Positions 9,325 through 18,153 of a DNA stretch of 64,000 bases are shown piece after piece. Both the position numbers and the translations under genes were made by a program. Numbering within the stretch: the stretch's first letter is position 1; every line of letters starts with the position of its first letter. Under the pieces are notes generated by a model. It was not told the DNA's origin. It worked only from the letters and a program-made list of their open reading frames with translations, and made no database searches. The DNA comes from CBDCWQ01 sp965223435 (GTDB taxonomy: Bacteria > Myxococcota > Kuafuiibacteriia > Kuafuiibacteriales > Kuafuiibacteriaceae), in NCBI GenBank assembly GCA_965223435.1, contig CBDCWQ010000019.1, positions 744,001 to 808,000 on the forward strand, read 5' to 3'.

Positions 9325-10791
9325 CTACGGTTCGATCGAAACACTCGACGCGCCGTCACCCTTGAGGTCTTCGGTTGGGTGCCGTGGCCGTTCGGGCACT
9401 CGAAAGCCTTCCTCTATGAGGTCAACGCCGCAGGCCAGGGTCTCACACCAGTCCAGGAATCGACCGACCATCTGTTCACCCTGAAACAATGGTCCATGCT
9501 GCGGGGCAATGGTCTTGACGTCCAGAGTCCGAACCATCTTCACCCAGGCTTTGAGCGCTCGCCCGGAAGCCATGTACCGACGGTGAAAGCCCGCAATTTT
9601 CGACACATGCGCGTCGAAGTCCTCCACGAAGGCAGAGCCTCCGCCCATCGAGGCGCCCAGGTCTCCAGAAAAGAGGATCTGAGAGAGCGGGTCGTACACA
9701 TGAAAGTTTCCACAGGAATGAAGAAAATGCGCCGGCAGAATGAACAGCTCCGCGCCCCCCAGATTGAGCACCATGCCCTCATCCGGAATCGGTTTCAGGC
9801 GCTTTTCCAACAGATCATCCAGGCCAAAATGAGGAAGAAATCGAGTCCACAGCCTGGAAACAAAAGCGTCGGCCGGTGTATCCAAGAGCCAGGCATTGAG
9901 CGAAGTTCCGATGTCCGGATCTTGGTGAGACAAAAAGACGTACCGCAGGCATCCAGAAGAAAGATGAAGCATCGTCTCCGCGTATAGATCCGGATAGATC
10001 TTCGGTCCTCCAGGATCGAGAATCATACCCTGATCCTTTTCGACAATAAGAAACTGGTTGGCTTGCACCGAAAGACCGCGTCCAAAGTCATGGAGCCAGA
10101 TGTTTTTATGCTCGTCCCGATCAAACAGTAGCCCACCGGGACGCGGGTGTTCAATTTTTGCGGAGGCCCGCTCCCCTCTCCTTTCTTGCTGAGCGAGCGT
10201 GCGGATATTGAGTCGAGCTTCAGGTTGCCTAGAAGAACGGGTCGACTTTTCCTGGGGCGTCTCAGAAGAGCCGTGTTTGTCATGAGCCAGCTCAACGAAC
10301 ATCTCATACTCACCGCCTGGCATGATCTTTGTGCGTATGGCTGAGAATCTCTCGAGCAGTTCAAAATCACTCTTCGCGGGGAGCGCCCGTTCAATCATGG
10401 GAAACAGTGTCTTCTCTTCCTTCTCGATGTGTGGTCTGAGAATCTGCTCGTAGTTTTCGAAACTGGCCTTGAACCGCTGATATTCCGATTCTTCGCCCCT
10501 GGCTGCGCCGGCAAAGGCCTGGAGCGCGACGCGCAAGAACGCACGCGAAAGTTCATGCTCTTTTTGCATCACTTCCAGCGGCCCCTTGGCGAATTCTCCC
10601 ATGCCCAACAAGAACTCGGGAAACAAAGCCTGCTCTTCGTTCGCGTTGTGCACGCCGTCTACGAAGTCCTGAAAGAAGCAAAGACAAAGGCCTATATGTT
10701 CGAAGTCCCTCTTTTTGATGGATTCGCGCGCCTGGTCTAGCATGTGCTCGATGGTTCGATGTTCTCGTTCTAGCTGACGAATCGATTTCAT
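9325..10791 (-). CDS. Hemerythrin-like domain fused to diiron metallo-beta-lactamase (ODP) domain
   Basis: A 488-aa two-part non-heme iron protein. Residues 1-140 form a hemerythrin-like four-helix bundle with candidate ligands His11, His48, Glu52 (HNANEE), His79 and His121/Glu125 (HIEKEE). A charged linker (about 170-215) joins it to a metallo-beta-lactamase-fold domain of the flavodiiron/ODP type. That domain shows HQDPD (289-293), AHFLHS (355-358), SGDLG (Asp377) and PQHGP (His432), the spacing of a diiron site. No flavodoxin domain follows, so it is not a full flavodiiron NO/O2 reductase. O2 or NO sensing, or a reductase using a separate electron donor, is inferred. It is convergent with the CoA-transferase. 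Confidence 0.88.
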   Translation of the reverse strand: MKSIRQLEREHRTIEHMLDQARESIKKRDFEHIGLCLCFFQDFVDGVHNANEEQALFPEFLLGMGEFAKGPLEVMQKEHELSRAFLRVALQAFAGAARGEESEYQRFKASFENYEQILRPHIEKEEKTLFPMIERALPAKSDFELLERFSAIRTKIMPGGEYEMFVELAHDKHGSSETPQEKSTRSSRQPEARLNIRTLAQQERRGERASAKIEHPRPGGLLFDRDEHKNIWLHDFGRGLSVQANQFLIVEKDQGMILDPGGPKIYPDLYAETMLHLSSGCLRYVFLSHQDPDIGTSLNAWLLDTPADAFVSRLWTRFLPHFGLDDLLEKRLKPIPDEGMVLNLGGAELFILPAHFLHSCGNFHVYDPLSQILFSGDLGASMGGGSAFVEDFDAHVSKIAGFHRRYMASGRALKAWVKMVRTLDVKTIAPQHGPLFQGEQMVGRFLDWCETLACGVDLIEEGFRVPERPRHPTEDLKGDGASSVSIEP

Positions 10792-11092
10792 AGCTGGCTC
10801 AAGTGTATCAATAGACGGCCGTCAAAACCTCCTCGTCCTCAAAACAAGAATCGCGAGGTTACCTTCTTGTTACCTGGTCGACCTAAACGGGCCCCATAGG
10901 TGCCAAAAGTTTCTAGGGCAACGCCCAAAAGCATGCGTGCCTGTCGGGAGGAGTAGGAAGTCATGCAACGAGCGCGCCTCCCACATAGACTCATACACAC
11001 GCAAACCGATTCTGCACAGGATTTGCACAAGTTGGTTGTCGGACCGCCACATCGACGTCATGAAACCTTGACACCGAACCGGTAAAACAAAG
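10792..11092. other. Intergenic region between divergent genes
   Basis: About 300 bp containing the promoters of the hemerythrin-ODP gene (leftward) and the exosortase operon (rightward). No ORF, RNA gene or clear operator was found. Confidence 0.5.
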
Positions 11093-12580
11093 GTGATGGA
11101 GGCCAAAACCAGAGCGCCTGAGGTCCGGACCACCCTCCTCGTGATGGCCATCACAACGCTCTGGTTGCTGTCGAGCCCAGCCACCCTCTCATGGATTGTA
11201 TCAAGCCTGCTTGCATCATGGGCGCGTCTTCATCTTGTACTGCTTGTCCTCTTTCTGGTTGCGTTCCTCACCCGCATCCGAAGAGAGAACGCCTTCGGTA
11301 TAGACCTTGGGATGCGGCCCCGCCCCGCGTTACTCACATTGATTTCGGCCTTTTTTTACTTTGTCGCACAAAGAGAGCTTGGACTTGACCGCCTGTCTTT
11401 GTTCCCCTGGGCCCTCACGAGCTACGGGCTTTTGGGTTTTTGGCTTGAGCCTCAAGACTGGCGAAAACTCCGCGTTCCAGCGCTGACTGGACTCGTGCTC
11501 CTGCCCTTTTCCGAGCAGATCGACTTGTACCTGGGCTTTCCGATCAGGGCCGCAACCGCATCCTTTGTCTCAGCCTTGTTAACCCAGTCTTCACCCGCGA
11601 TCACGTCCGCAAGCGTGCTCATCTTCGAAACGGGCCTCGCAAACATTGATACCCCGTGCAGCGGTGTACGCGGCCTGTGGGCGGGTTCGGCCCTTTCTCT
11701 TTTCGCCACCTGGTTCTTTCGAAAACGCATCAGCCTTCGGTGGTTTTTTGCCAATCTCGTGTATGCGGCGTCGCTTCTATGTGCAAATACTTTACGGGTG
11801 GCGCTCATTGTAACGGTGGGCGTGCTCTTCGAGCGGCCCCGCGCCGCCGAAATCCTGCATGAGCCCATTGGCCTTGCGGGATTCATCGCTTCGAGTAGCT
11901 TACTCCTGGCCCTCTTGGTCTTATGGGTTGATGACGATGTCACCCAAGGGCCGAAACCTCCCCTCCCGAAGGCTCAAAAACGACTTCTTTCGCTCGGCTT
12001 GTCCTTCGGAACCCTCGCCCTATTCGTCACGATGGCTGCGTTTCCCTCTCATCAGAAAATCCGCGCGACAACCCTAGAACCGCCCAGGCTGTCTCAAATC
12101 TTGAGCACGCATGAACCGGCGATATTTACGCCAAGCGCACTCACTGAAAAAGAACGTATGTTCTTTAAGACGCAAGGCGCCCAGTTCGTGTCAAAGCAGC
12201 GGTTCAAACGTGGCGAGGTCCAGGGGTCCGTCATCCTTGTATACGGAACGACTTGGCGCGCGCACCACAACCCTGAACGTTGTCTTATGGGCTCGGGGCT
12301 TCTTGTCGAAGACCGTGACACGATCTTGGTTGAACCTGGGTTCCTCATTCGAAGGCTGTCATTTAGAAACACCGCCAGAGAGTCACTTTATTGGTTTCAA
12401 TCGAAGAAGCGTACAACGTCTGACTTCGCGGATCGCATCTGGTCGCATTTTTGGGATCAGGAGCGTTCCTGGGTCCTCGTATCCATTCTCGTGGATGACC
12501 GCGAAAGGTCGTTGCCTGCTCCGTTCCTTATCGATTTTCGGCAAACCGTCCAAACGCTCCTGGAGGAAGCATCCACATGA
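11093..12580 (+). CDS. Exosortase with C-terminal EpsI-like domain (XrtO-like)
   Basis: A 495-aa multi-pass membrane protease/transpeptidase. The exosortase core has the expected catalytic residues: Cys189 in DTPCSGVRG, Arg235 in NTLRVAL and His256 in HEPIGLAGF, each in a predicted helix. The C-terminal 190 residues form an EpsI-like domain with the characteristic WRAHHNPERCL motif. The family normally cleaves PEP-CTERM tails of exported proteins; the next gene encodes such a tail. GTG 11093 and ATG 11096 are adjacent alternative starts, and the AAAGG just before them is very close. It overlaps the next gene by ATGA, implying translational coupling. Assignment to the XrtO type rests on architecture and neighbourhood, not on a search. 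Confidence 0.88.
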   Translation: MMEAKTRAPEVRTTLLVMAITTLWLLSSPATLSWIVSSLLASWARLHLVLLVLFLVAFLTRIRRENAFGIDLGMRPRPALLTLISAFFYFVAQRELGLDRLSLFPWALTSYGLLGFWLEPQDWRKLRVPALTGLVLLPFSEQIDLYLGFPIRAATASFVSALLTQSSPAITSASVLIFETGLANIDTPCSGVRGLWAGSALSLFATWFFRKRISLRWFFANLVYAASLLCANTLRVALIVTVGVLFERPRAAEILHEPIGLAGFIASSSLLLALLVLWVDDDVTQGPKPPLPKAQKRLLSLGLSFGTLALFVTMAAFPSHQKIRATTLEPPRLSQILSTHEPAIFTPSALTEKERMFFKTQGAQFVSKQRFKRGEVQGSVILVYGTTWRAHHNPERCLMGSGLLVEDRDTILVEPGFLIRRLSFRNTARESLYWFQSKKRTTSDFADRIWSHFWDQERSWVLVSILVDDRERSLPAPFLIDFRQTVQTLLEEAST

Positions 12581-15372
12581 CACCGTACGCAGAAACCCAA
12601 GCCCAAGGCTCCATCGTTCGCTCCAGGCCGTGGGAGTCTGGAAGAAGAGTCATCAAGTGGGCCATTCACGGGATTTTTTGGTCCTGGAATGGTTTGTTCT
12701 TGCTGACTCTCATCTTTGGTCTTGGGCCGCACGTCATCCTGCCCCTATTGCGAGATGCGGCGGATGGTCGTGTGCCGTGGGATATGCTCGTTGGACTCTT
12801 TGGCGCGGCAGTGATTCCTTGTTTATCCACCCTGTGGGGTGGCTTTCTGGCTCGCCAACCCGCGAAGCTGGCTCTCCTATTTTATGGCCTTGAGCTCCCG
12901 CTTCTGTTGTTCTGTCTTGCACGTTTGTTTTTGGTTCGAGAGCTGACACCACCCCAGATCGCCCTCCTGGGGTTTGCCGTCGCCGGCACTTTCGCCTTTG
13001 CGCTGAACATCAAGCGTACGCCACAGAGGGTGTGGGCAAAGATGTTGATGCGCATCGGGCTGGCCGCAGCGGCGCTGACGAGCCTCTATTTGGCGCTTAT
13101 CCTGGCCATCTATACCCCACCTTTTGTGGCGACATTCCTTAAAATGGTTTCTAAGTTCGGTATCGATGAACTTTGGCGAATCGCGTTTCCGGCCTTGTTG
13201 ATGTTCGGACTCTTTGTATACACGGCAACCCTGACCTTCGCCTTGCCCCTGCTTGCTCCTTGGATGCATCTGGTTGCTTGGTTCGGTCACACCGATGAAA
13301 ACGCGCAAAACGTCAAACCTCAGACCCTGTGTTGGTCAGGGGCTGCGAGCCTCGCAGTCGCGGTGACTCTGTCTGTGGTCGCATCACACCAACCCCAACA
13401 ATCCATTCCGGTATCCCTGACTTCGAAAGTCGGACTATCAGACCCTGACACGCAACGACTGCTGCTCAAAGATCAAGACAAAATTAGGGAGGGTCTGGTC
13501 AATGCGTACCTGTCATCATACCGCTATTTCTACACCAGAGGAAATTCAGAAACGGTTTCGTACCTCTATGAGCATGGACTTGGGATCAAGTCTGATCTCT
13601 TTCAGACTTTTCATGATTTTCTGGTGTCGCCATGGCTCTATGACGGAACGCTCATTCAGGATCCGGCTCACGCTGAGAAGCTTTACGAGGCATTCTTTGA
13701 TGAGCCTATTCAGCGTGGTGAACGCAAGCGGATCCAAGCGGCACTGGAGGCCACCTGGGACCGAGACGGTATCGAAGCGGGCTTGCTCGACAAAGACCGT
13801 GAGCGAGTCCTTTTGGTCTCACAGGATGTCTCCGTCACGCAAGACGACACCCGACGCATCGTGGAGATTCACGAAACCTACGAGAACAAGACGCCCGACG
13901 ACCAAGAAATTCTGTACCACTTCACGCTCCCACAAAGCGCGGTTGTCACGGGACTATGGCTGGGCCTATCCCCCCAAAAAGACCAAGCGGATCGCTTTGT
14001 TGTCGCCCCCAGGGGCGCAGCCCAAAAGGTGTATAGAGCAGAGGTGAGACGAGGCGTCGACCCCGCCCTCCTCGAAAAACTCGGACCTTTTCAGTATCGG
14101 TTGCGCATCTTTCCGATTCCTGAAAACCAAACGATGCACATGTGGTTGTCATACCAAGTGCTCGCTGGTGTCCATCCGACCAGGCCACAACTCCTCGAGA
14201 AGCGGAACGTCTACTACAATGAAACCACCAAACGCACCGTCAATGGTGCCCCCGAAGAACCGCTTGAACACGATTTTTGGGTTCCTCCAGCCATGGAGCT
14301 TGGGCGTGACACCCCCAAGCGCACATTCGCGAGTTCGTTGGTTGAAGGCCTCACGGTGCGGGCGACTCCCGCCTCCTGCGATCAACCCCTTCCGGTCGGT
14401 CGTTCCTTTCTCATTGCCGTCGACCGATCTTACAGCATGGCCCAAGTGGACACCGCGCTTCGCCAAGCGCTCCGATGGGCCGCGACGGACCTTCAGGCGC
14501 ACAATCGCATTGATTTACTCCTCACGTCTTCGGAGCTCAAGCAAGATGCACCAAAGCGCATTGCCGGCGTCCCTCACCAGATCACGGAAGAGTTGGTCTA
14601 CTTTGGAGGGCAGGCGCTGAGCTCGGTGGTCAAACAAGCGATCAAAGCAGCAGCCCACACGAACTACGACGCCGTGTTTGTCCTCACAGATGGATCTGGA
14701 TCAATGCTCGAGCCACACCATAAGGACCCGATTCAGAGCCCCATTCCCCTTTCCATCGTGCACCTCGGCACAAGCGTTCCGACTTCCTACGGTGACGCAC
14801 TCACCGCTGCGGTCCATGAAAGCGGGGGCGTCATGACCCGAATGGAATCCACCGCCTGCGAAGCGGCCCCCTCAACGGGTGGAGGGGCAACAATGAGGCG
14901 GGCCATCCACCGGCAATGGGCCCTTCGAGAAGGCTCGCGCCTGGTAGACGGCTACCGATGGACCGTGAGCCCCGGGCATGCTCGCCCCACCGAGTCCCCG
15001 TTTGAAAAAATAGCCGCCCTCGCAGCCATTTCAGACCAAGCGCGTCAGACCCACGCCCAAAAAGATGTCAAGCTCGACAGACTCCATCGTCTTGCCCTCA
15101 GGTACGAGGTGGTCAGCCCATTTTCCTCGATGATCGTCCTTGTCAACCCACGACAACACCTCGCGCTCAAGAAGGCTTCGGCTTCAAAAGACCGCTTCCA
15201 ACGCAGCTTCGAGTCAGGAAAGGAAGCCGTCAGTCAGCCATCCGGCGGAGTCCTGGTTCCCGCCGTGCCTGAACCCGAAGAATGGGCTCTGATCTTCCTG
15301 GCCGCAGCGCTCTTGGCCACCGCCTACGTCTTCAAGAACCGAGCAACGCTCCCTTTGGGTCCACGTCAATGA
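12577..15372 (+). CDS. Multi-pass VIT/VWA membrane protein with PEP-CTERM sorting signal
   Basis: A 931-aa protein with about seven or eight transmembrane helices in residues 25-265, a vault/inter-alpha-trypsin (VIT) domain at about 410-540, and a von Willebrand A domain from about 608. The VWA metal site motif DRSYS is intact. The C-terminus is a textbook exosortase signal: VPEPEEWALI near residue 898, a hydrophobic helix, then a short basic tail. PEP-CTERM proteins rarely have several membrane spans; the architecture matches the described PEP-CTERM integral membrane family. It starts inside the stop of the exosortase gene (ATGA) and overlaps the next gene the same way, so it is most likely the exosortase's own substrate. 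Confidence 0.9.
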   Translation: MTPYAETQAQGSIVRSRPWESGRRVIKWAIHGIFWSWNGLFLLTLIFGLGPHVILPLLRDAADGRVPWDMLVGLFGAAVIPCLSTLWGGFLARQPAKLALLFYGLELPLLLFCLARLFLVRELTPPQIALLGFAVAGTFAFALNIKRTPQRVWAKMLMRIGLAAAALTSLYLALILAIYTPPFVATFLKMVSKFGIDELWRIAFPALLMFGLFVYTATLTFALPLLAPWMHLVAWFGHTDENAQNVKPQTLCWSGAASLAVAVTLSVVASHQPQQSIPVSLTSKVGLSDPDTQRLLLKDQDKIREGLVNAYLSSYRYFYTRGNSETVSYLYEHGLGIKSDLFQTFHDFLVSPWLYDGTLIQDPAHAEKLYEAFFDEPIQRGERKRIQAALEATWDRDGIEAGLLDKDRERVLLVSQDVSVTQDDTRRIVEIHETYENKTPDDQEILYHFTLPQSAVVTGLWLGLSPQKDQADRFVVAPRGAAQKVYRAEVRRGVDPALLEKLGPFQYRLRIFPIPENQTMHMWLSYQVLAGVHPTRPQLLEKRNVYYNETTKRTVNGAPEEPLEHDFWVPPAMELGRDTPKRTFASSLVEGLTVRATPASCDQPLPVGRSFLIAVDRSYSMAQVDTALRQALRWAATDLQAHNRIDLLLTSSELKQDAPKRIAGVPHQITEELVYFGGQALSSVVKQAIKAAAHTNYDAVFVLTDGSGSMLEPHHKDPIQSPIPLSIVHLGTSVPTSYGDALTAAVHESGGVMTRMESTACEAAPSTGGGATMRRAIHRQWALREGSRLVDGYRWTVSPGHARPTESPFEKIAALAAISDQARQTHAQKDVKLDRLHRLALRYEVVSPFSSMIVLVNPRQHLALKKASASKDRFQRSFESGKEAVSQPSGGVLVPAVPEPEEWALIFLAAALLATAYVFKNRATLPLGPRQ

Positions 15373-16577
15373 ACATCGATCAACCCCATCGCCACAACCC
15401 CACACCCTCGTCAGCTTCGTTCCCCTCACCTGGTTCACCCCCATCAGCCGCCGGGCAGAACGCTTGGGCGCGGAGGAAGCCCGTTCTTTCTCGGTGGGTT
15501 CGAAGGCTGCGCCGTCCGCTGGGCATTCTTGCTCTCTTACTGGTCCTCAGTTCATTCGCAACGGCCCCCACCTCCCTGACGGGCGCCCTATTGACCTTTG
15601 CGGCATGGCTCAGCACTTGGCAAATCGGTCTGGCAGCCCTGGCGTCGCTGGTTCGCCCCATCGACAAACCCACCATCGCATTCACAGCCCTTGCGCTCAT
15701 CATCTCGTTTTTCACAACTTCACTGCCGCCCCAGATCCAACGAACCCAAGCACAAGCCCTTGGCGCCCGCATACAAAAAGCAAGCAAACCCGAACGCAGA
15801 ATCTCGGTCCTCAGTTACAACATCCTCTTCAAGGGCGGCGACCGCGAAAAGACGATGTCAATCCTCGAGTCCACGCGGCCCGACATCTTGTTCTTGCAAG
15901 AAGTCACCCCCACCTGGGTCAAGCTTATAGCCAAACTCGATGGCCTTCCCTACCGCTTTACGCAACCACATCTAGGAACCCACGGCTTTGCGGTCCTATC
16001 CCGCTATCCGATTTCTGATCTGGTATACCTCTACAACAACAACGGGCTTCCTTTCGCGCAATGCATGACCATCAAGCCCCCCGAGCGGCCCATAGCCACC
16101 TGCAACGTACACACCGCCTCCCCCGCCATCGTGTTCCACGATCTCCCAAACTTTATCGAGGCATGGAAGGCCAACGCAACCCTAAGAACCGATCAGTGGC
16201 GCCAAATCCGCAAACACGTCGAAGCTCAGCCGCATGAGGCGCTTTTGGTCGCCGGTGATTTCAACACCCTCGAAGCCGAACCCCTCTACCGAAAAATGAC
16301 CGCAAGCTTCGTGGACCTCCACACCGCCACAAACCCAAGCCGGAGTCCAAGCTATCCAAACCTACCAGCCCTCCTGCCTTTCCCAAGAGTCAGAATTGAC
16401 TACGTCCTGGCCCGCGGTCCCTTCACCCCCATCAAAACCGAAGTGCTCCCCGGAGGCGGCTCTGACCACCTCCCAGTCAAAGCAACCCTCACCCTCCATC
16501 CCAAACGCCCCCCCAAAGCCCAAAAACCACACCATCTGCCGGATGCCCCCATAGAGCACATCTCGCCGCGACAATGA
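15369..16577 (+). CDS. Membrane-anchored endonuclease/exonuclease/phosphatase-fold protein
   Basis: A 402-aa protein. The start ATG 15369 overlaps the previous stop (ATGA), which decides it over a longer frame from 15282. A Pro/Ser-rich cytoplasmic leader is followed by three predicted helices (about 51-67, 74-95, 101-118). The EEP catalytic domain begins near residue 145 with SYNIL (metal/phosphate Asn151), FLQEV (metal Glu), AGDFN, RIDYVL and the terminal GGSDHLPV motif. All catalytic positions of the fold look intact. Family members cleave phosphodiesters or phosphomonoesters of nucleic acids, lipids or inositol phosphates. Being third in the exosortase operon suggests a role at the cell surface, for example on a lipid or polymer linked to the sorted protein. 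Confidence 0.88.
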   Translation: MNIDQPHRHNPTPSSASFPSPGSPPSAAGQNAWARRKPVLSRWVRRLRRPLGILALLLVLSSFATAPTSLTGALLTFAAWLSTWQIGLAALASLVRPIDKPTIAFTALALIISFFTTSLPPQIQRTQAQALGARIQKASKPERRISVLSYNILFKGGDREKTMSILESTRPDILFLQEVTPTWVKLIAKLDGLPYRFTQPHLGTHGFAVLSRYPISDLVYLYNNNGLPFAQCMTIKPPERPIATCNVHTASPAIVFHDLPNFIEAWKANATLRTDQWRQIRKHVEAQPHEALLVAGDFNTLEAEPLYRKMTASFVDLHTATNPSRSPSYPNLPALLPFPRVRIDYVLARGPFTPIKTEVLPGGGSDHLPVKATLTLHPKRPPKAQKPHHLPDAPIEHISPRQ

Positions 16578-16621
16578 GAAAACCCGATATGACACGTTGC
16601 TGTGTCTCGCAGAGTACCGAA

Positions 16622-16658
16622 ATCCGCACAATAAGTACGTATAACTTTGTGTGCGGAT
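16622..16658. repeat. Hyphenated palindrome, copy 1
   Basis: Perfect 9-bp inverted repeat ATCCGCACA / TGTGCGGAT around a 19-bp spacer that itself contains AAGT...ACTT. It recurs at 16680-16716 with the same arm and spacer lengths. It lies in the promoter/leader region of the ATPase gene. Confidence 0.9.
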
Positions 16659-16679
16659 CTTGGTCTTGACGAGGCCATA

Positions 16680-16716
16680 ATCCGCACATTAAGTTGTTAT
16701 CACTTTGTGTGCGGAT
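16680..16716. repeat. Hyphenated palindrome, copy 2, reaching into the ATPase start
   Basis: Same 9-bp arms as copy 1 and a 19-bp spacer ending in ACTTTG as in copy 1. The TTG start codon of the ATPase is the last three bases of the spacer, and codons 2-4 lie in the right arm. A candidate operator or RNA hairpin controlling initiation. Confidence 0.88.
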
Positions 16717-18153
16717 CAAACAAAAACTGGGGCGACCTCTTTTTATGGAAGACATGAACAGCTCAATCTCCTTGCTGAGCTTTACGCTCGACCTCAGAGC
16801 GCTTTGATTGCACTCTACGGTCGACGCCGAGTTGGAAAGAGCAGACTTATTGAGCATTTTGCCATGCGTCGTCCGATGCTTAGGTTTGAAGGTCTCGAAG
16901 GAGAACGCACTCAAGCGCAGCTTTCGCATTTCATGGCAACCCTCAAGAGTCAGACCAATGACCCCCTGCTTAGATCTGCTCGCTTTTCGTCGTGGGAAGA
17001 TGCTTTTACATTTTTGACCGATCGCGCAATCCTTGGGAAAAAGAAGACAATATTGTTTTTTGATGAAATCCAATGGATGGCCGCGGGTCGAACAAAACTC
17101 TTAAGTTTGATCAAGTATTTCTGGGACCTCCACTGGAAAAACGCAAACGTTATGGTGATTCTATGTGGATCCATATCCACCTATATGACCCAGAAAGTCG
17201 TCCGCTCGAGGGCATTGTACGGACGTATCACTGCCGAGATTGGTCTTCGAGGGCTCGCCCCTCGCGAAGCCGCTATGATGTTCCGCGGGCGTCGAAGCCT
17301 GGCCGAAGTCCTGCAGTATCTGCTTATTTTCGGAGGAATTCCCCACTACTTGGAACAGATTCAATTGTCGCGGTCGTTCAACCAAAATGTCAACCGTCTT
17401 TGCTTTACGTCCTATGGAAGTATGACGGATGAGTTCGAGAAGATATTCTACAGCCAGTTTCGCGAGCACCGGACCTACCTTCGGATCGCTGCTCTTCTAA
17501 AAGAACGACCTCTTTCGCTACAGCAAATCAGTCAGAAACTCAAAATGGCGTCCGGGGGAGGCTTGAAACGCTACCTTTCGAACTTGGAACAAGCGGATAT
17601 CTTGCATGTTCTGCGCCCCTTCCGAAAGTCGCCCACAACGAAGGAGGCGAAGTACATTTTGATTGATGAGTATCTTAACTTCTATTTTAAGTTTATCCGC
17701 CCCCATTCGCAGCTGATCAAGCAAAACGACAAAAATCGCAACCTCTTCGACAGAATCTCTAAAGAAAGCCTTCAACCCTGGCTCGGGTTTGCTTTTGAAC
17801 GTTTCTCCCTGCGACACGCACTGTGGTTGGCAGACCTAATGGGCTTCGGAGAGCATGTGCTGGAGGCGGCGCCGTACTTCCGGCGCGATGATCGTCGATT
17901 TCAGATTGACCTTCTCTATCAAAGAACCGACAAGGTCATCACTCTGTGTGAAATCAAATATCGCAACAAACAAATTTCAACGGCGGTGGTTCCCGAAGTA
18001 GACCGCAAGTGTCACCTCTTGGATCTCCCTCGTGGCTACACGCTTGAAAGGGCACTGATCAGCGTCCACGGGCCTAGTGCCGCGTTGCGCGAGACCGAGT
18101 ATTTCCACCACTTCGTCTCCCTTCGGAACTTTTTCCCGGACCCAATGGCTTGA
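16705..18153 (+). CDS. AAA+ ATPase with C-terminal PD-(D/E)XK nuclease-like domain (DUF234 type)
   Basis: A 482-aa cytoplasmic protein of the archaeal/bacterial DEXX-box ATPase group. Walker A is ALYGRRRVGKSRL, Walker B is ILFFDEIQW, and the family signature FGGIPHYLEQI is present. A winged-helix-like segment (LSLQQISQKLKM) precedes the DUF234 tail, where FQIDLLYQR...VITLCEIKYR gives the D...ExK arrangement of a PD-(D/E)XK nuclease fold. The only near start is TTG 16705, since an in-frame stop lies at 16690; no Shine-Dalgarno is visible. These ATPases are often multi-copy and of unsettled function, sometimes linked to mobile DNA. The paired palindromes at its 5' end suggest autoregulation. 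Confidence 0.9.
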   Translation: MCADQTKTGATSFYGRHEQLNLLAELYARPQSALIALYGRRRVGKSRLIEHFAMRRPMLRFEGLEGERTQAQLSHFMATLKSQTNDPLLRSARFSSWEDAFTFLTDRAILGKKKTILFFDEIQWMAAGRTKLLSLIKYFWDLHWKNANVMVILCGSISTYMTQKVVRSRALYGRITAEIGLRGLAPREAAMMFRGRRSLAEVLQYLLIFGGIPHYLEQIQLSRSFNQNVNRLCFTSYGSMTDEFEKIFYSQFREHRTYLRIAALLKERPLSLQQISQKLKMASGGGLKRYLSNLEQADILHVLRPFRKSPTTKEAKYILIDEYLNFYFKFIRPHSQLIKQNDKNRNLFDRISKESLQPWLGFAFERFSLRHALWLADLMGFGEHVLEAAPYFRRDDRRFQIDLLYQRTDKVITLCEIKYRNKQISTAVVPEVDRKCHLLDLPRGYTLERALISVHGPSAALRETEYFHHFVSLRNFFPDPMA

